Position numbers and translations under genes: made by a program. The notes below the pieces were generated by a model. That model did no database searches. It was given only the letters and a program-made list of their open reading frames with translations, and was not told where the DNA came from. From assembly GCA_903862425.1 (NCBI GenBank), contig CAIOYC010000014.1, positions 1 through 64,000 of the forward strand: 64,000 nt of DNA, read 5' to 3'. Shown in pieces: positions 34,265 to 43,528 of the stretch (position 1 is its first letter; the number at the start of each line of letters is the position of its first letter). Source of the stretch: an uncultured Caulobacterales bacterium (GTDB lineage: Bacteria > Pseudomonadota > Alphaproteobacteria > Caulobacterales > Caulobacteraceae).

Positions 34265-35701
34265 ATGAGCACCCCTCCCCCTCGCTGCGACGCCGGCATC
34301 GCCCACGCCGCCGACAGGAGAGACGGCGCGGAGCGTCCGATCCTGGTGCTCGCCACCTGCATCCTGGCCTCCAGCCTCGCCTTTGTGGATGGGTCGGTGG
34401 TGAATGTGGGCCTGCCCGCCATCGGCCGGAGCCTCGGCGGTAACGCCGCCGACCTGCAGTGGATCATCAACGCCTACCTCTTGCCGCTGAGCGCCCTGCT
34501 GCTGATCGGCGGCGCGCTCGGCGACCGGTTCGGGCGGCGGCTCTGGCTGAACATCGGCGTCGGCCTGTTCGGGGTCGCCTCGCTCGGCTGCGCCATTGCG
34601 CCCACCCTGCCCTGGCTGCTGGCGGCGCGGGGCGTGCAGGGCTTAGGCGCGGCGCTGCTGCTGCCCAACAGCCTGGCCATCCTCGGCTCGGCGTTCGAGG
34701 GCGAGGCCAAGGGGCGGGCGGTGGGCGCCTGGGCCGCCACCTCCTCCATCTCCGCCGCGCTGGGACCGGTGCTGGGCGGCTGGCTGATCGACGGGATCGG
34801 CTGGCGTTCCATCTTCCTCATCAACCTGCCGCTGGCGGTAGGCGCGGTGGCCCTCGCCCTGATCGCCGTTCGCGATCCGCGCGCCGAGAAGGACCGCCCG
34901 CCGCCCGACTGGCTGGGCGCGGCCCTGGCCACCGGCGCGCTCACAGGCCTGATCATGGGACTGACCGAAGGCTCCGGCCCTTCCGGCTGGACCCTGTCCG
35001 CCATCCTCGCCGTCGCAGTGGGCGCGGCCCTCGCCGCCGGCTTCGTCTGGACCGAGGTCAGGCTCGGCGACCGGGCCATGACGCCGCCCGCCCTGTTCGG
35101 CTCGCGGGCACTGATGGGACTGAACCTGCTGACCATGATGCTCTACGGCGCCCTCGGCGGATTTCTGGTGCTGCTGCCCTATCTGATGATCGAGACGGCG
35201 CACTACAGCGCCACGGCGGCGGGGGCCTCGCTGCTACCCTTCCCGATCATCATGGCGGCGGGCGCGCCGATCACCGGACAGCTAGCCGGCCGCTTCGGAC
35301 CCAGGCCGCTTCTGGCCGTGGGGTCGAGCGTGGTGGCGGTTGGATTTCTGCTCGCCCTGCGCATCGGGCCGGGCGCCGCTTACTGGACCGAGGTTCTGCC
35401 CTGCGTCGTCGTGTTCGCCTTCGGCATGTGCGCCGTGGCCGCGCCCCTGACCACCGCCGTGCTGAGCGCCGTGGACCGGCAGCACACGGGCGCCGCCTCA
35501 GGCCTCAACAGCGCGGTGGCGCGCGCCGGCGGCCTTATCGCCGTCGCCCTCCTCGGTCTGGTGCTCGCCCAGCATGGCGCAGCGCTGATCGGGCCCTTTC
35601 GCAGCGCAGCGATCGTGGGCGCCGCAGCCGCGCTCGCCTCGGCGGCGATCGCCCTCCTCATGCTCCCGTACAAGGCGAATTCCGCCGAGAACATCAAATG
35701 A
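34265..35701 (+). CDS. MFS transporter, DHA2 (EmrB/QacA) family
   Basis: 478 residues with about 14 transmembrane helices. DHA2 signatures: FVDGSVVNVGLPAIG in TM1, QWIINAYLL, GGALGDRFGRRLWLNIG (motif A), LGPVLGGWLIDGIGWRSIFLINLPL (motif C region). It is a proton-driven inner membrane exporter; drug or metabolite efflux is typical but unproven here. ATG 34265 is preferred over a TTG two codons upstream. It is closely linked to the crotonase gene (14 bp), so it could export a product of that pathway. Confidence 0.88.
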   Translation: MSTPPPRCDAGIAHAADRRDGAERPILVLATCILASSLAFVDGSVVNVGLPAIGRSLGGNAADLQWIINAYLLPLSALLLIGGALGDRFGRRLWLNIGVGLFGVASLGCAIAPTLPWLLAARGVQGLGAALLLPNSLAILGSAFEGEAKGRAVGAWAATSSISAALGPVLGGWLIDGIGWRSIFLINLPLAVGAVALALIAVRDPRAEKDRPPPDWLGAALATGALTGLIMGLTEGSGPSGWTLSAILAVAVGAALAAGFVWTEVRLGDRAMTPPALFGSRALMGLNLLTMMLYGALGGFLVLLPYLMIETAHYSATAAGASLLPFPIIMAAGAPITGQLAGRFGPRPLLAVGSSVVAVGFLLALRIGPGAAYWTEVLPCVVVFAFGMCAVAAPLTTAVLSAVDRQHTGAASGLNSAVARAGGLIAVALLGLVLAQHGAALIGPFRSAAIVGAAAALASAAIALLMLPYKANSAENIK

Positions 35702-35817
35702 TAGCGGCCGCACGCCCGAAAATGCGGCGCCGCGTCAAGATGCCTGGAAATTGCCCAGCTTTAGGGATCGCAGACGGGCTAAATGCGTTAGGGCTCTGAA
35801 CCTGTACCGGAGTTCCC

Positions 35818-38223
35818 ATGTCGCCCCCGAGCCTGCGTGTCATCGAAAAGTCCGGCCTGACCGCCGAGCACGTGCAGTCCATCGCGATTATAGGCGACTA
35901 TCCACCCCGCCGCTGCGGCATCGCCACCTTCACCGCCGACGTCTTGTCCGCCCTGCGCATCGCCCGGCCGGAAGCCAAGCTGGAGGTCTACGCGGTCACC
36001 GACATCGAAGGCGCCTATACCTATCCCGACGAAGTGGTCTGCGAAATCCAGCAGCAGAGCATCGGCGACTATCTGGCCGCTGCCGAACGCCTTAACGAGA
36101 CGCGTCCCGACCTGATCTGCGTGCAGCACGAGTTCGGCATCTTCGGCGGTTCGGCGGGCGAATTCCTGCTGACCCTGCTGGAAGCCACCGACCGCCCGGT
36201 GGTCACCACCCTGCACACGATCCTGGAGACCCCCAACGGCGATCAGCGCCGGGTGTTCGAGCGGCTCTTGAAGCGCTCCGCCCGCGTGGTGGTGATGGCC
36301 GAGCGCGGCCGCGAGATGCTGCGCCGCGTCTGGCGCGTGCCGGAGGACAAGATCGTCCTCATCCCGCACGGCGCACCGGACCAGCCCCTGTCGTCCACCG
36401 CGCCGTTCAAGGACAAGCTCGGCTTCGGCCAGCACGAACTGCTGTTCACCTTCGGCCTGCTGTCGCCGGGCAAGGGGATCGAGAACGTGATCAAGGCCCT
36501 GCCGCGCATCGTCGCCGCCCGGCCGGACGCGCTCTACGTCGTGCTCGGCGCGACGCATCCGAATCTGATCATCAACGAGGGTGAACGCTATCGCGACTCG
36601 CTCAAGCAGATGGCGCGCGAGCTCGGCGTTGAAGATCATCTGCGTCTGGTGGATGAATATACCGACACACCACGCCTGATCGAATATCTGCGCGCGGCGG
36701 ACATCTACATCACGCCGTACCTGAACCCGCAGCAGATCACCTCCGGCACCTTGTCTTACGCCGCCGCGCTGGGGCGTCCCATCGTCTCGACGCCCTACTG
36801 GCATGCCGAGGAGCTGCTCGCGGACGGACGGGGACGCCTGACACCCTTCGGCTCGTCAGACGCCATCGCCGACGAGGTGCTCGACCTGCTCGGCCACCCC
36901 GACGTGCGCCAGGCGCTCAGCGAACGCATGTACGCCGCCACGCGCGAGACGGTGTGGAGCCGATTCGGCGCCCGCATGATCCAGACCTTCGAGGCGGCGG
37001 CGTCCCTGCCCCGCGCCGAACAGCCGGCCAAGCGCCTGTCGCGCACGCCGCTGGCCATCTCGCTCGGCGGCATGAAGCGGATGACCGACAGCTGCGGCAT
37101 GCTTCAGCACAGTCTGTTCAGCCTGCCCGACCGCCGCCACGGCTATTGCGTGGACGACAACTGCCGCGCGCTCATCCTGATGCACCGCCTGCCCGGCAAG
37201 CCGGACGCGGACCGCAAGGCGCTGGCCAACACCTACGCCACCTTCGTCGCCCACGCCTGGAACGAGGACGAGGGCCGGTTCCGCAACTTCATGAGCTTCG
37301 AGCGCGCCTGGCTGGAGCCGCGTGGGTCCGAAGACTCCACGGGCCGCAGTATCTGGTCGGTAGCGGTGACGGCGGCCCTGGCCTCCGATCCCAGCCAGCG
37401 GCGCTGGGCGGCGGCCCTGATGGACCGCATCCTGCGCCATGTGGACGAGATCGCCCCGCCACGCGCCAACGCTTTCGTCCTGCTCGGCCTGACCACGATG
37501 ATGGAGGCCGGCTGGGGCGAGGACCACATCAAGGCCGTCGTGCGCGCCAAGTCAGACACGCTGGTGGAGATGGTGCGGATTCGCAAAGCCGTCGGCCAGC
37601 CCTGGTTCGAAGACCATCTGTCCTATGACAACGCCCGCCTGGCCGAGGCGGTGATCCGCGCCGGTACGGTGTTGGGGGATGCCGCCATGATCGCCGACGG
37701 CATCGAGGCGCTGGAATGGCTCTGCCGGCGACAGACGGGGCCGCTCGGTCACTTCCTGCCCGTTGCCACGGTCGATTTCGGCCGCCCGCTGGAGGCCAAG
37801 AGCCTGTTCGATCAGCAGCCGCTGGAAGCCACCGCCACCATCGACGCCGGTGAGGCCGCCTTCGCCGCCACGCAGGATCGCCGCTGGATCGACGAGGCCG
37901 AGCGGGCCTATGCCTGGTTCCATGGCGCCAACACCCTCGGCGTCAGCCTGGCGGCGCCCGATGGCGACTGCTTCGACGGCCTGACCTGGGCAGGCGTCAA
38001 CGAGAACCAGGGCGCCGAATCGGTGCTGGCCCTGCAGATGGCCGCCTGCACCCTGCAGCGCATGGTCGGGACCGAGGCCGCCAAGCCCGAACGCGCCACA
38101 TCGCAGAAATGGGAGCAGTCTCCGCGCCCGGAACGAAGTCCGATCTGGGTGAGTGCGGTTTCAAAGAACGATCCGGGCTCCACATCCGCGGAGAATGCTT
38201 TAAGGACGGCGGGAGACAACTGA
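35818..38223 (+). CDS. GT4 glycosyltransferase fused to an alpha/alpha-toroid domain
   Basis: 801 residues. Residues about 15-400 are a GT-B glycosyltransferase of the GT4 mannosyltransferase-like group: IGDYPPRRCGIATFT at the start, HEFGIFGG, FGLLSPGKGIENVIKAL (donor region) and YLNPQQITSGTLSYAAALG near the nucleotide-sugar site. Residues about 410-770 are helical repeats with aromatic motifs (CVDDNCRALILM, WNEDEGRFRNFMSF, YDNARLAEA, GLTWAGVNENQGAESVLALQM) typical of six-hairpin glycosidase-like toroids. It is cytosolic. ATG 35818 has GGAG 5 bases before. A GH130 gene follows 46 bp downstream. The fusion suggests a dual-function enzyme that builds and recognises a mannoside. Confidence 0.85.
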   Translation: MSPPSLRVIEKSGLTAEHVQSIAIIGDYPPRRCGIATFTADVLSALRIARPEAKLEVYAVTDIEGAYTYPDEVVCEIQQQSIGDYLAAAERLNETRPDLICVQHEFGIFGGSAGEFLLTLLEATDRPVVTTLHTILETPNGDQRRVFERLLKRSARVVVMAERGREMLRRVWRVPEDKIVLIPHGAPDQPLSSTAPFKDKLGFGQHELLFTFGLLSPGKGIENVIKALPRIVAARPDALYVVLGATHPNLIINEGERYRDSLKQMARELGVEDHLRLVDEYTDTPRLIEYLRAADIYITPYLNPQQITSGTLSYAAALGRPIVSTPYWHAEELLADGRGRLTPFGSSDAIADEVLDLLGHPDVRQALSERMYAATRETVWSRFGARMIQTFEAAASLPRAEQPAKRLSRTPLAISLGGMKRMTDSCGMLQHSLFSLPDRRHGYCVDDNCRALILMHRLPGKPDADRKALANTYATFVAHAWNEDEGRFRNFMSFERAWLEPRGSEDSTGRSIWSVAVTAALASDPSQRRWAAALMDRILRHVDEIAPPRANAFVLLGLTTMMEAGWGEDHIKAVVRAKSDTLVEMVRIRKAVGQPWFEDHLSYDNARLAEAVIRAGTVLGDAAMIADGIEALEWLCRRQTGPLGHFLPVATVDFGRPLEAKSLFDQQPLEATATIDAGEAAFAATQDRRWIDEAERAYAWFHGANTLGVSLAAPDGDCFDGLTWAGVNENQGAESVLALQMAACTLQRMVGTEAAKPERATSQKWEQSPRPERSPIWVSAVSKNDPGSTSAENALRTAGDN

Positions 38224-38269
38224 GGGCCGTCCCCTGTCGATCCGAACGAAGCCAACCCCGGGTGGACAA

Positions 38270-39562
38270 GTGTCCCTGCTCGAAATCCTCCCGATCCGCA
38301 TGGTGGCCGAACCCGACCGGGTGGTGATCCGACCCTTCCACGTGGTGGCTGATCCGCGTCCGCGCCCCAACGAGACGAACCGCGCCCAGCGCATCGTCAA
38401 GGCGGTGCTGGATATGGACATGCGCACCTGCCAGTCCGAACTGGCGCTGGTGAACCGCGACTTCGGTCAGCGCCACTGGCAGACCCGCCAGGTGTTCATG
38501 CAGCGCTATGAGCAGTTGCGCGACGACATGGACCTCGACGACACCATGCGCGACGAGCGCAAGGAACTGATCGGCGCCTATTTCTGTCACGAATATTCGT
38601 ACACCTCCGCCGCCCTGATGAACCCCTCCGTGGTGCCTCATCCGGACCAGAGCGGCATGATGGACGGCGCCCTGCGCGTGGTGCTGTCGCTGCGGGCCGT
38701 CGGCGAGGGTCACATCTCCTCCATCGCCTTCCGTGAGGGTATCTTGAACCACCAGGGCGGGTTCGATCTCGCCCCGCGTCCGCCCTTTTCCATCGCCGCG
38801 CGCGAGACCGAGGCGGCGAGCGAGGCCAATGGCATGGTCACCACCGCCGAGCGCTTTTCCGAGGCCTCGCTGTCCGGCACGGTGATCTTCCCCTTCACCC
38901 AGCAGCAGCGGAACGGGCTGGAAGACCTGCGCCTGGTGCGGCTGGAGGACGAGCAGGACGGACCGATCTATTGCGGCACGTATACCGCCTTCTCCGGCTC
39001 CAATATCGCCTCGGAGCTGTTGGTCACGCGCGACTTCCGCACCTTCGAACTGAAGCCCATGTCAGGCGCCGCCGCGCGCAACAAGGGCATGGCCATCTTC
39101 CCGCGCAAGGTGAACGGCAAGTACGCCGTGATCGGACGGCTGGACGGGGAAAACCTCTACTTCCTGCAGTCGGACGACCTGCTGCACTGGGAGACGGGCA
39201 CCGAGATCCTCGCCCCCATCTATCCGTGGGAACTGGTGCAGTCGGGCAATTGCGGCTCGCCCATCGAGATCGACGAAGGCTGGCTGCTGCTGACCCACGG
39301 CGTCGGCGCCATGCGCAAATACGCCATCGGCGCGGTGCTGCTCGACAAGGAAGACCCCACCAAGGTTATCGGCCGCACCGCCCAGCCGATCCTGTCGCCC
39401 TCGGACGAGGATCGCGAGGGCTATGTGCCCAATGTGGTCTATACCTGCGGCGCGCTGGTGCATAACCGGCGCCTGTTCATGCCCTTCGGCGTGGCCGACA
39501 GCTCGGTCGGTTTCAGCTTCATCGACATAGACGAACTGCTCGCCAGCATGCAGCACGGCTAA
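38270..39562 (+). CDS. Glycoside hydrolase family 130 protein (mannoside phosphorylase-like)
   Basis: 430 residues, five-bladed beta-propeller of GH130. The catalytic region NGLEDLRLVRLED contains the general acid Asp219. Other family landmarks: MNPSVVPHP, GTYTAFSG, NKGMAIFPRKVNGKYAVIGRLD, GSPIEIDEGWLLLTHGVG, GYVPNVVYTCG. GH130 enzymes phosphorolyse or hydrolyse beta-mannosides, giving mannose-1-phosphate in many cases. Pairing with the upstream GT4 suggests turnover of a beta-mannoside. The start is GTG 38270; an ATG ten codons later is an alternative. The first ~100 residues are a helical N-terminal extension. Confidence 0.86.
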   Translation: MSLLEILPIRMVAEPDRVVIRPFHVVADPRPRPNETNRAQRIVKAVLDMDMRTCQSELALVNRDFGQRHWQTRQVFMQRYEQLRDDMDLDDTMRDERKELIGAYFCHEYSYTSAALMNPSVVPHPDQSGMMDGALRVVLSLRAVGEGHISSIAFREGILNHQGGFDLAPRPPFSIAARETEAASEANGMVTTAERFSEASLSGTVIFPFTQQQRNGLEDLRLVRLEDEQDGPIYCGTYTAFSGSNIASELLVTRDFRTFELKPMSGAAARNKGMAIFPRKVNGKYAVIGRLDGENLYFLQSDDLLHWETGTEILAPIYPWELVQSGNCGSPIEIDEGWLLLTHGVGAMRKYAIGAVLLDKEDPTKVIGRTAQPILSPSDEDREGYVPNVVYTCGALVHNRRLFMPFGVADSSVGFSFIDIDELLASMQHG

Positions 39563-39609
39563 GGAACACCTCAGCCTTGGGAGCATTCTCCAGACACAGG
39601 AGAAACATC

Positions 39610-39822
39610 ATGCTGAAGAACCTTCTCGGCGCCTTCATCGGTTCGAAGATCGAACAGCGCACCGGCCACCCCGTCGCCGGCGCCGTAATCGGCGCGACGG
39701 CGGTATCGATCGCCAAGCGTTCGCTGCCGCTGGCTATCGGCCTCGCTGCGGGCGTGGCGGCGATGGAGCTGTTCAGCCGTTACAAAGCCCGTCAGGTCGC
39801 TCTGCCGGCCTTCGACCGCTAG
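39610..39822 (+). CDS. Small glycine-zipper-like membrane protein
   Basis: 70 residues, MLKNLLGAFIGSKIEQ start. Two hydrophobic stretches with Gly/Ala spacing (PVAGAVIGATAVSIA and LPLAIGLAAGVAAMELF) suggest a glycine-zipper hairpin in the membrane. Function unknown. AGGAGA lies 6-8 bases before ATG 39610; the frame is open upstream but without a good start. It follows the GH130 gene by 47 bp and shares CTAG with the convergent MarR gene. Confidence 0.7.
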   Translation: MLKNLLGAFIGSKIEQRTGHPVAGAVIGATAVSIAKRSLPLAIGLAAGVAAMELFSRYKARQVALPAFDR

Positions 39823-40427
39823 ACCTCTGCGGGAAGGGCCTTGGCGCGGCCCTTCTTGTCCTTCTTCTTTTTCTTCTTCTCAGGCTTCAGCGCCTTGGCC
39901 ATCTTCGATGGTCTGTCGGCCTTGGGCGCCTTGTCGGCCTTCTTCTTTTTCTTCTCCGCCACCACTTCGCCGATAAGGCTGGCTTCGCCCGCTTTAGACA
40001 GGGCGGTGAGGGCGGCGATGAAGGCGTCGCGTTTTCCGGCCGTCAGGTGGCCGAGGATGCGGGTGTCGGCGTCGGTCACGCGCGGCGCGGCCTCGTCCAG
40101 CGCGGCGCGGCCCTTGGCGGCCAGGCGCACTGTCTTGGCGCGAGCGTCGAGGGTTGAGCGCTCGCGGGCGAGAAAGCCCTTCTCGATCATCCGGGCGATC
40201 ATGTCGGCGAGCGTAGAACGGTCGATGCCGGTGGCGCGTACCAGATCGGTCTGGGTCAGGCCCTCATCGGCGGCGACAGCGGCCAGCACCGCATACTGGC
40301 GCTGGGTCAGGGCGCCGGCGCCCACCTCTTCGCCATAGACATCGAGCGCCAGTTGCAGGGCCCGGTGCAGGAGGTGGCTGGGAGAACGATCCAGCACGGC
40401 GACACTCGACTTGTCGGCCTTGGACAT
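39819..40427 (-). CDS. MarR-family regulator with Lys-rich C-terminal tail
   Basis: 202 residues. Residues 15-145 are a MarR winged helix: LTQRQYAVLAAVAADEGLTQTDLVRATGIDRSTLADMIARMIEKGFLAR and the wing RSTLDARAKTVRLAAKG. Residues about 155-202 are a low-complexity basic tail with two runs of five or six Lys (EKKKKKADKAP, PEKKKKKKDKKG), probably disordered and able to bind DNA non-specifically, as in histone-H1-like tails. The DNA coding for it is a long pyrimidine-rich tract on the plus strand. Target genes are unknown. Confidence 0.87.
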   Translation of the reverse strand: MSKADKSSVAVLDRSPSHLLHRALQLALDVYGEEVGAGALTQRQYAVLAAVAADEGLTQTDLVRATGIDRSTLADMIARMIEKGFLARERSTLDARAKTVRLAAKGRAALDEAAPRVTDADTRILGHLTAGKRDAFIAALTALSKAGEASLIGEVVAEKKKKKADKAPKADRPSKMAKALKPEKKKKKKDKKGRAKALPAEV

Positions 40428-40505
40428 GCAGCCCCTCCGATGCGCCCAGCGGATTTGATCCGCACCCGTCCCTTATCGCGCTTTCGCGTCGATTTGACGA
40501 CAGGC

Positions 40506-41102
40506 TTATTGCTGCGTGTCGATGAGATTGGCCGCCGCTTCCGCCGCCTGGGCGTCCTTCATCATCATCGGCATCTGGCTGAGAGCGAAGGCCAGGGTGA
40601 TCAGCAGCGCGCCCGGAAAGCGGAACAGGAACCAGATATTGTCCGGCTGAGTGCGCCAGATGAACTCGTTCAGCACCGCCAGCGCCAGGAAGAAAAGGCC
40701 GAAACGCAGGGTGAGGGTCTTCCAGCCCGCCTCGGTGAGATGCAGGTTGTCGCCGACGATCAGCCGGATCGGGCTCTTGCCCATGGCCAGCCCGATCAGC
40801 ATGCCGGCCCCCAGCGCCGTATCTACGAACGTCGGCTTCATCTTCACGAAGGTCTTGTCGTGGAAGATCAGGGTCATGGCCCCGAATACCAGCGCCATGC
40901 CGCCATAGATGATCGGCAGGGGCGCCACGCGACGCTCCAGGATGAAGTTCGCGGCGATGGCCAGAACGGAGAAGCCCACCAGCCACCAGGTCGCCTTCTC
41001 GAAGTCGTGCGTCACAAGGAAGGCGATCAGCGACACCGCCGGCGCCGCATAGTCGATCCCCATGCGGATCCATGTGCGGGCCTGGGGCGAGATTTCGGGC
41101 AT
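40506..41102 (-). CDS. yciB: Inner membrane septation-type protein YciB
   Basis: 198 residues with about five to six transmembrane segments; matches the YciB/IspZ family (LEIRRVAPLPIIYGG-like motif as LERRVAPLPIIYGGMALVFG, IFHDKTFVKMKPTFVDTALGAGMLIG, WRTQPDNIWFLFRF). Members sit in the inner membrane and influence cell envelope and septation; the exact role is unclear. ATG 41102 with AAGGACC upstream is chosen over an open upstream extension. It lies downstream of ftsY on the same strand with an 80-bp gap, an arrangement common in alphaproteobacteria. Confidence 0.88.
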   Translation of the reverse strand: MPEISPQARTWIRMGIDYAAPAVSLIAFLVTHDFEKATWWLVGFSVLAIAANFILERRVAPLPIIYGGMALVFGAMTLIFHDKTFVKMKPTFVDTALGAGMLIGLAMGKSPIRLIVGDNLHLTEAGWKTLTLRFGLFFLALAVLNEFIWRTQPDNIWFLFRFPGALLITLAFALSQMPMMMKDAQAAEAAANLIDTQQ

Positions 41103-41182
41103 ACGGGGTCCTTGTGGGCGGCGAGGGCGCGTGTGTCTAACACACAGGGTCCGGCTAAGCTCCAGTCCCTGGGCGTGCAAGT

Positions 41183-42160
41183 CTAAGAGGGCAGCCCCAC
41201 CAGCGAGCGGGCGAAGGCGCGGGCGTCGAAGGGCTGGAGGTCCTCGATCCCCTCGCCCACCCCGATCAGCTTGATCGGCGCGGCGCTGGCGGCGGCGACG
41301 GGCACCAGAACCCCGCCGCGCGCGGTGCCGTCGAGCTTGGTCATCACCACCCCGGTCACCCGCGCGATACGGTCGAAGGCCTCGATCTGCGACAGGGCGT
41401 TGCGGCCCACCGTGGCGTCGAGCACCAGGAGCGTCTCATGCGGGTAGGCTGGATCGATCTTCTTCAGCACACGCACGATCTTGGCCAGTTCGTCCATCAG
41501 GCCCTGCTTGTTCTGCAGCCGCCCTGCGGTGTCGATCAGCAGGACGTCCACATCTTCCGCCCGCGCACGCATCACCGCCTCGTAGGCCAGGGCGGCGGCG
41601 TCGGAGCCGGCAGGCTTGCTGATGATCTCGGCGCCCGCCCGATCGGCCCAGACGGCGAGTTGCTCGATGGCGGCGGCGCGAAAGGTGTCGCCCGCGGCGA
41701 TCATCACCTTGGCGCCCCTGGTTTTCAGGTCGGCGGCGATCTTGCCGAGGGTCGTGGTCTTGCCCGAGCCGTTGACGCCGATGAACATCACCACCGAGGG
41801 CCGCCCCTTGACCGCCAGGGGGTCGAAGCGACCCTCGCGGTGCGCGATTTCGCCGAGGATGGCTTCAGCCAAGCTTTCCTTGACCTCGAGCTCGGTGGCC
41901 TCGCGCCCGACCCGCTCGGCGCCGAAACGGGCGGTGATCCGTCCCGCCGCCGCCGTGCCGAGATCGGCCTCGATCAGCATGGTCTCCAGTTCGTCCAGCG
42001 TCTCCTGATCGAGCTTCTTCTTGGTCAGGACGGCGGTGACCTGCTCGCCCAGTTCCTTGGAGGATTTGCTGAGGCCCTTGGTGAGCCGCTGCAACCAGCT
42101 CGTCTCCAGCCCCGTCTTGATCGGGGCGACGATGAAGCCGCTGTCCTGTTGGTCCGTCAT
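41183..42160 (-). CDS. ftsY: Signal recognition particle receptor FtsY
   Basis: 325 residues. SRP-family NG GTPase: N domain helices 20-110, P-loop GVNGSGKTTTLGK at 128-140, GDTFRAAAIEQL, DTAGRLQNK, and TKLDGTARGG. It docks ribosome-SRP complexes at the inner membrane. The acidic A domain is almost absent, leaving about 20 residues before the N domain, as is usual in alphaproteobacteria. It lies 26 bp downstream of mtaB, probably in one operon with dapF, the SDR and mtaB. Confidence 0.95.
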   Translation of the reverse strand: MTDQQDSGFIVAPIKTGLETSWLQRLTKGLSKSSKELGEQVTAVLTKKKLDQETLDELETMLIEADLGTAAAGRITARFGAERVGREATELEVKESLAEAILGEIAHREGRFDPLAVKGRPSVVMFIGVNGSGKTTTLGKIAADLKTRGAKVMIAAGDTFRAAAIEQLAVWADRAGAEIISKPAGSDAAALAYEAVMRARAEDVDVLLIDTAGRLQNKQGLMDELAKIVRVLKKIDPAYPHETLLVLDATVGRNALSQIEAFDRIARVTGVVMTKLDGTARGGVLVPVAAASAAPIKLIGVGEGIEDLQPFDARAFARSLVGLPS

Positions 42161-42186
42161 GGGCGTCTATGTAGCGATGGGCAGGG

Positions 42187-43470
42187 TCAGGCGATAGACG
42201 CCAGCGCCCGGCGACCGTCATGGCCGGTGACAGTCATGCGGATTACCCCGCCGATTTCCGCTTCGCCGCCGAAGGCCAGTTCGGTGAAGTCCTCGGCGCG
42301 GGCGAGGCCGGGCCGTTCCACCAGGGCGGACACCGTGCGGCCGACCTGACGATCCAGGTGGCGGACGAGGGCGCGCTCACCGGCGCCGCGTAGGCGCGTC
42401 GCGCGGGTCTTGATGGTGGCGCGGTCGAGCTGGGGCATGCGCGCGGCGGGCGTGCCGGGCCGCGGCGAGAAGGGAAAGACGTGCAGATAGGCCAGGTCCG
42501 CGGCGTCCACGAGGCTGACCAGGTTGTCGAACATCACCTCGTCCTCGGTGGGGAAGCCGGCGATCAGATCGGCGCCGAAGGCCACGTCGGGGCGCACCTT
42601 CCGCACACTGTCGATCAGGCGAAGGGCGTCGGCGCGGCTGTGGCGGCGCTTCATCCGCTTCAGGATCATGTCGTCGCCGTGCTGCAGCGACAGGTGCAGG
42701 TGCGGCATCAGCCGGGGCTCGTCGCCCAGCAGGCGCAGCAGGTCCGGATCGATCTCCGCCGCGTCGATGGAGGATAGCCGCAGGCGCTTCAGCTCGGGCA
42801 CGAGCTTAAGGATGCGACCGACCAACTGGCCGAGGGTCGGCGCGCCGGGCAGGTCCGCGCCCCAGGCGGTAATGTCCACCCCGGTAAGCACCACCTCGTT
42901 ATAGCCCTGGTCCACGAGGGCGCGCACCGCCTGCACCACCTCGCCCGCCGCCGCCGAGCGCGAGTTTCCACGCCCATAAGGGATGATGCAGAAGGTGCAG
43001 CGATGGTCGCAGCCGTTCTGCACCTCCACATAAGCCCTCGCTCTTGGAAGATTGGCGCGATCCGTAAGCCGATGCTCCGTGACCAGATGGCCGGCGGTTT
43101 CGCGTACCGACATGACGTCGTTTACCCGGACCCGGCTCTGGAAGGCCTCAGGGGCATAGGCGCCGGGTGAAGACTTCAGGCCGTTGCCGAGCACCAGGTC
43201 CACCTCGGCCATGGCGGCGAAGGCGGCGGGGTCGATCTGCGCCGCACAGCCGGTGACCACCAGCCGCGCATCGGGTCGGGCCCGTCGCGCCTTGCGGATC
43301 GCCTGACGCGCCTGACGCACGGCCTCGCCGGTGACGGCGCAGGTGTTGAAGATGATCGCGTTGTCGAGCCCATCGGCCCGCGCCCGCGCCAGGGCCTGTT
43401 CGCTTTCATAGGCATTCAGACGGCAGCCGAAGGTGACGACCTCGAGGCCTTCGCCCCCACTGCCGCTCAT
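42187..43470 (-). CDS. mtaB: tRNA t6A37 methylthiotransferase MtaB
   Basis: About 427 residues. The N-terminal UPF0004 domain binds one Fe-S cluster through Cys16 (VVTFGCRLN), Cys44 (FNTCAVTGEA) and Cys75 (VTGCAAQ). The radical-SAM cluster is CX3CX2C at 154-161 (GCDHRCTFC). A C-terminal TRAM-like domain follows. It converts t6A to ms2t6A at position 37 of ANN-decoding tRNAs. The open frame continues upstream to 43626, but that part translates a dispersed repeat; ATG 43470 itself lies inside the repeat arm, so the native start could be slightly further in. The family order dapF-mtaB-ftsY is common; here an SDR is inserted. Confidence 0.92.
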   Translation of the reverse strand: MSGSGGEGLEVVTFGCRLNAYESEQALARARADGLDNAIIFNTCAVTGEAVRQARQAIRKARRARPDARLVVTGCAAQIDPAAFAAMAEVDLVLGNGLKSSPGAYAPEAFQSRVRVNDVMSVRETAGHLVTEHRLTDRANLPRARAYVEVQNGCDHRCTFCIIPYGRGNSRSAAAGEVVQAVRALVDQGYNEVVLTGVDITAWGADLPGAPTLGQLVGRILKLVPELKRLRLSSIDAAEIDPDLLRLLGDEPRLMPHLHLSLQHGDDMILKRMKRRHSRADALRLIDSVRKVRPDVAFGADLIAGFPTEDEVMFDNLVSLVDAADLAYLHVFPFSPRPGTPAARMPQLDRATIKTRATRLRGAGERALVRHLDRQVGRTVSALVERPGLARAEDFTELAFGGEAEIGGVIRMTVTGHDGRRALASIA

Positions 43471-43493
43471 CCCCGCGGAGGCGGGTACCCGGG
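43463..43493. repeat. Dispersed repeat, left arm of inverted pair at the mtaB start
   Basis: 31 bases matching the reverse complement of 43529-43559 at 28 of 31 positions (core CGCTCATCCCCGCG.AGGC). The arm covers the first codons of mtaB as annotated and its presumed ribosome site. Elements with this core are found many times in Caulobacterales genomes. Confidence 0.8.
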
Positions 43494-43528
43494 TTTGGGC
43501 GGGGCTGCTGGGGTCAGAAATAAACAAG

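Noticed and set aside
38109-38327. A small gene between the GT4 and GH130 genes
   Set aside because: It overlaps both genes and is a shadow frame without a family match or ribosome site.
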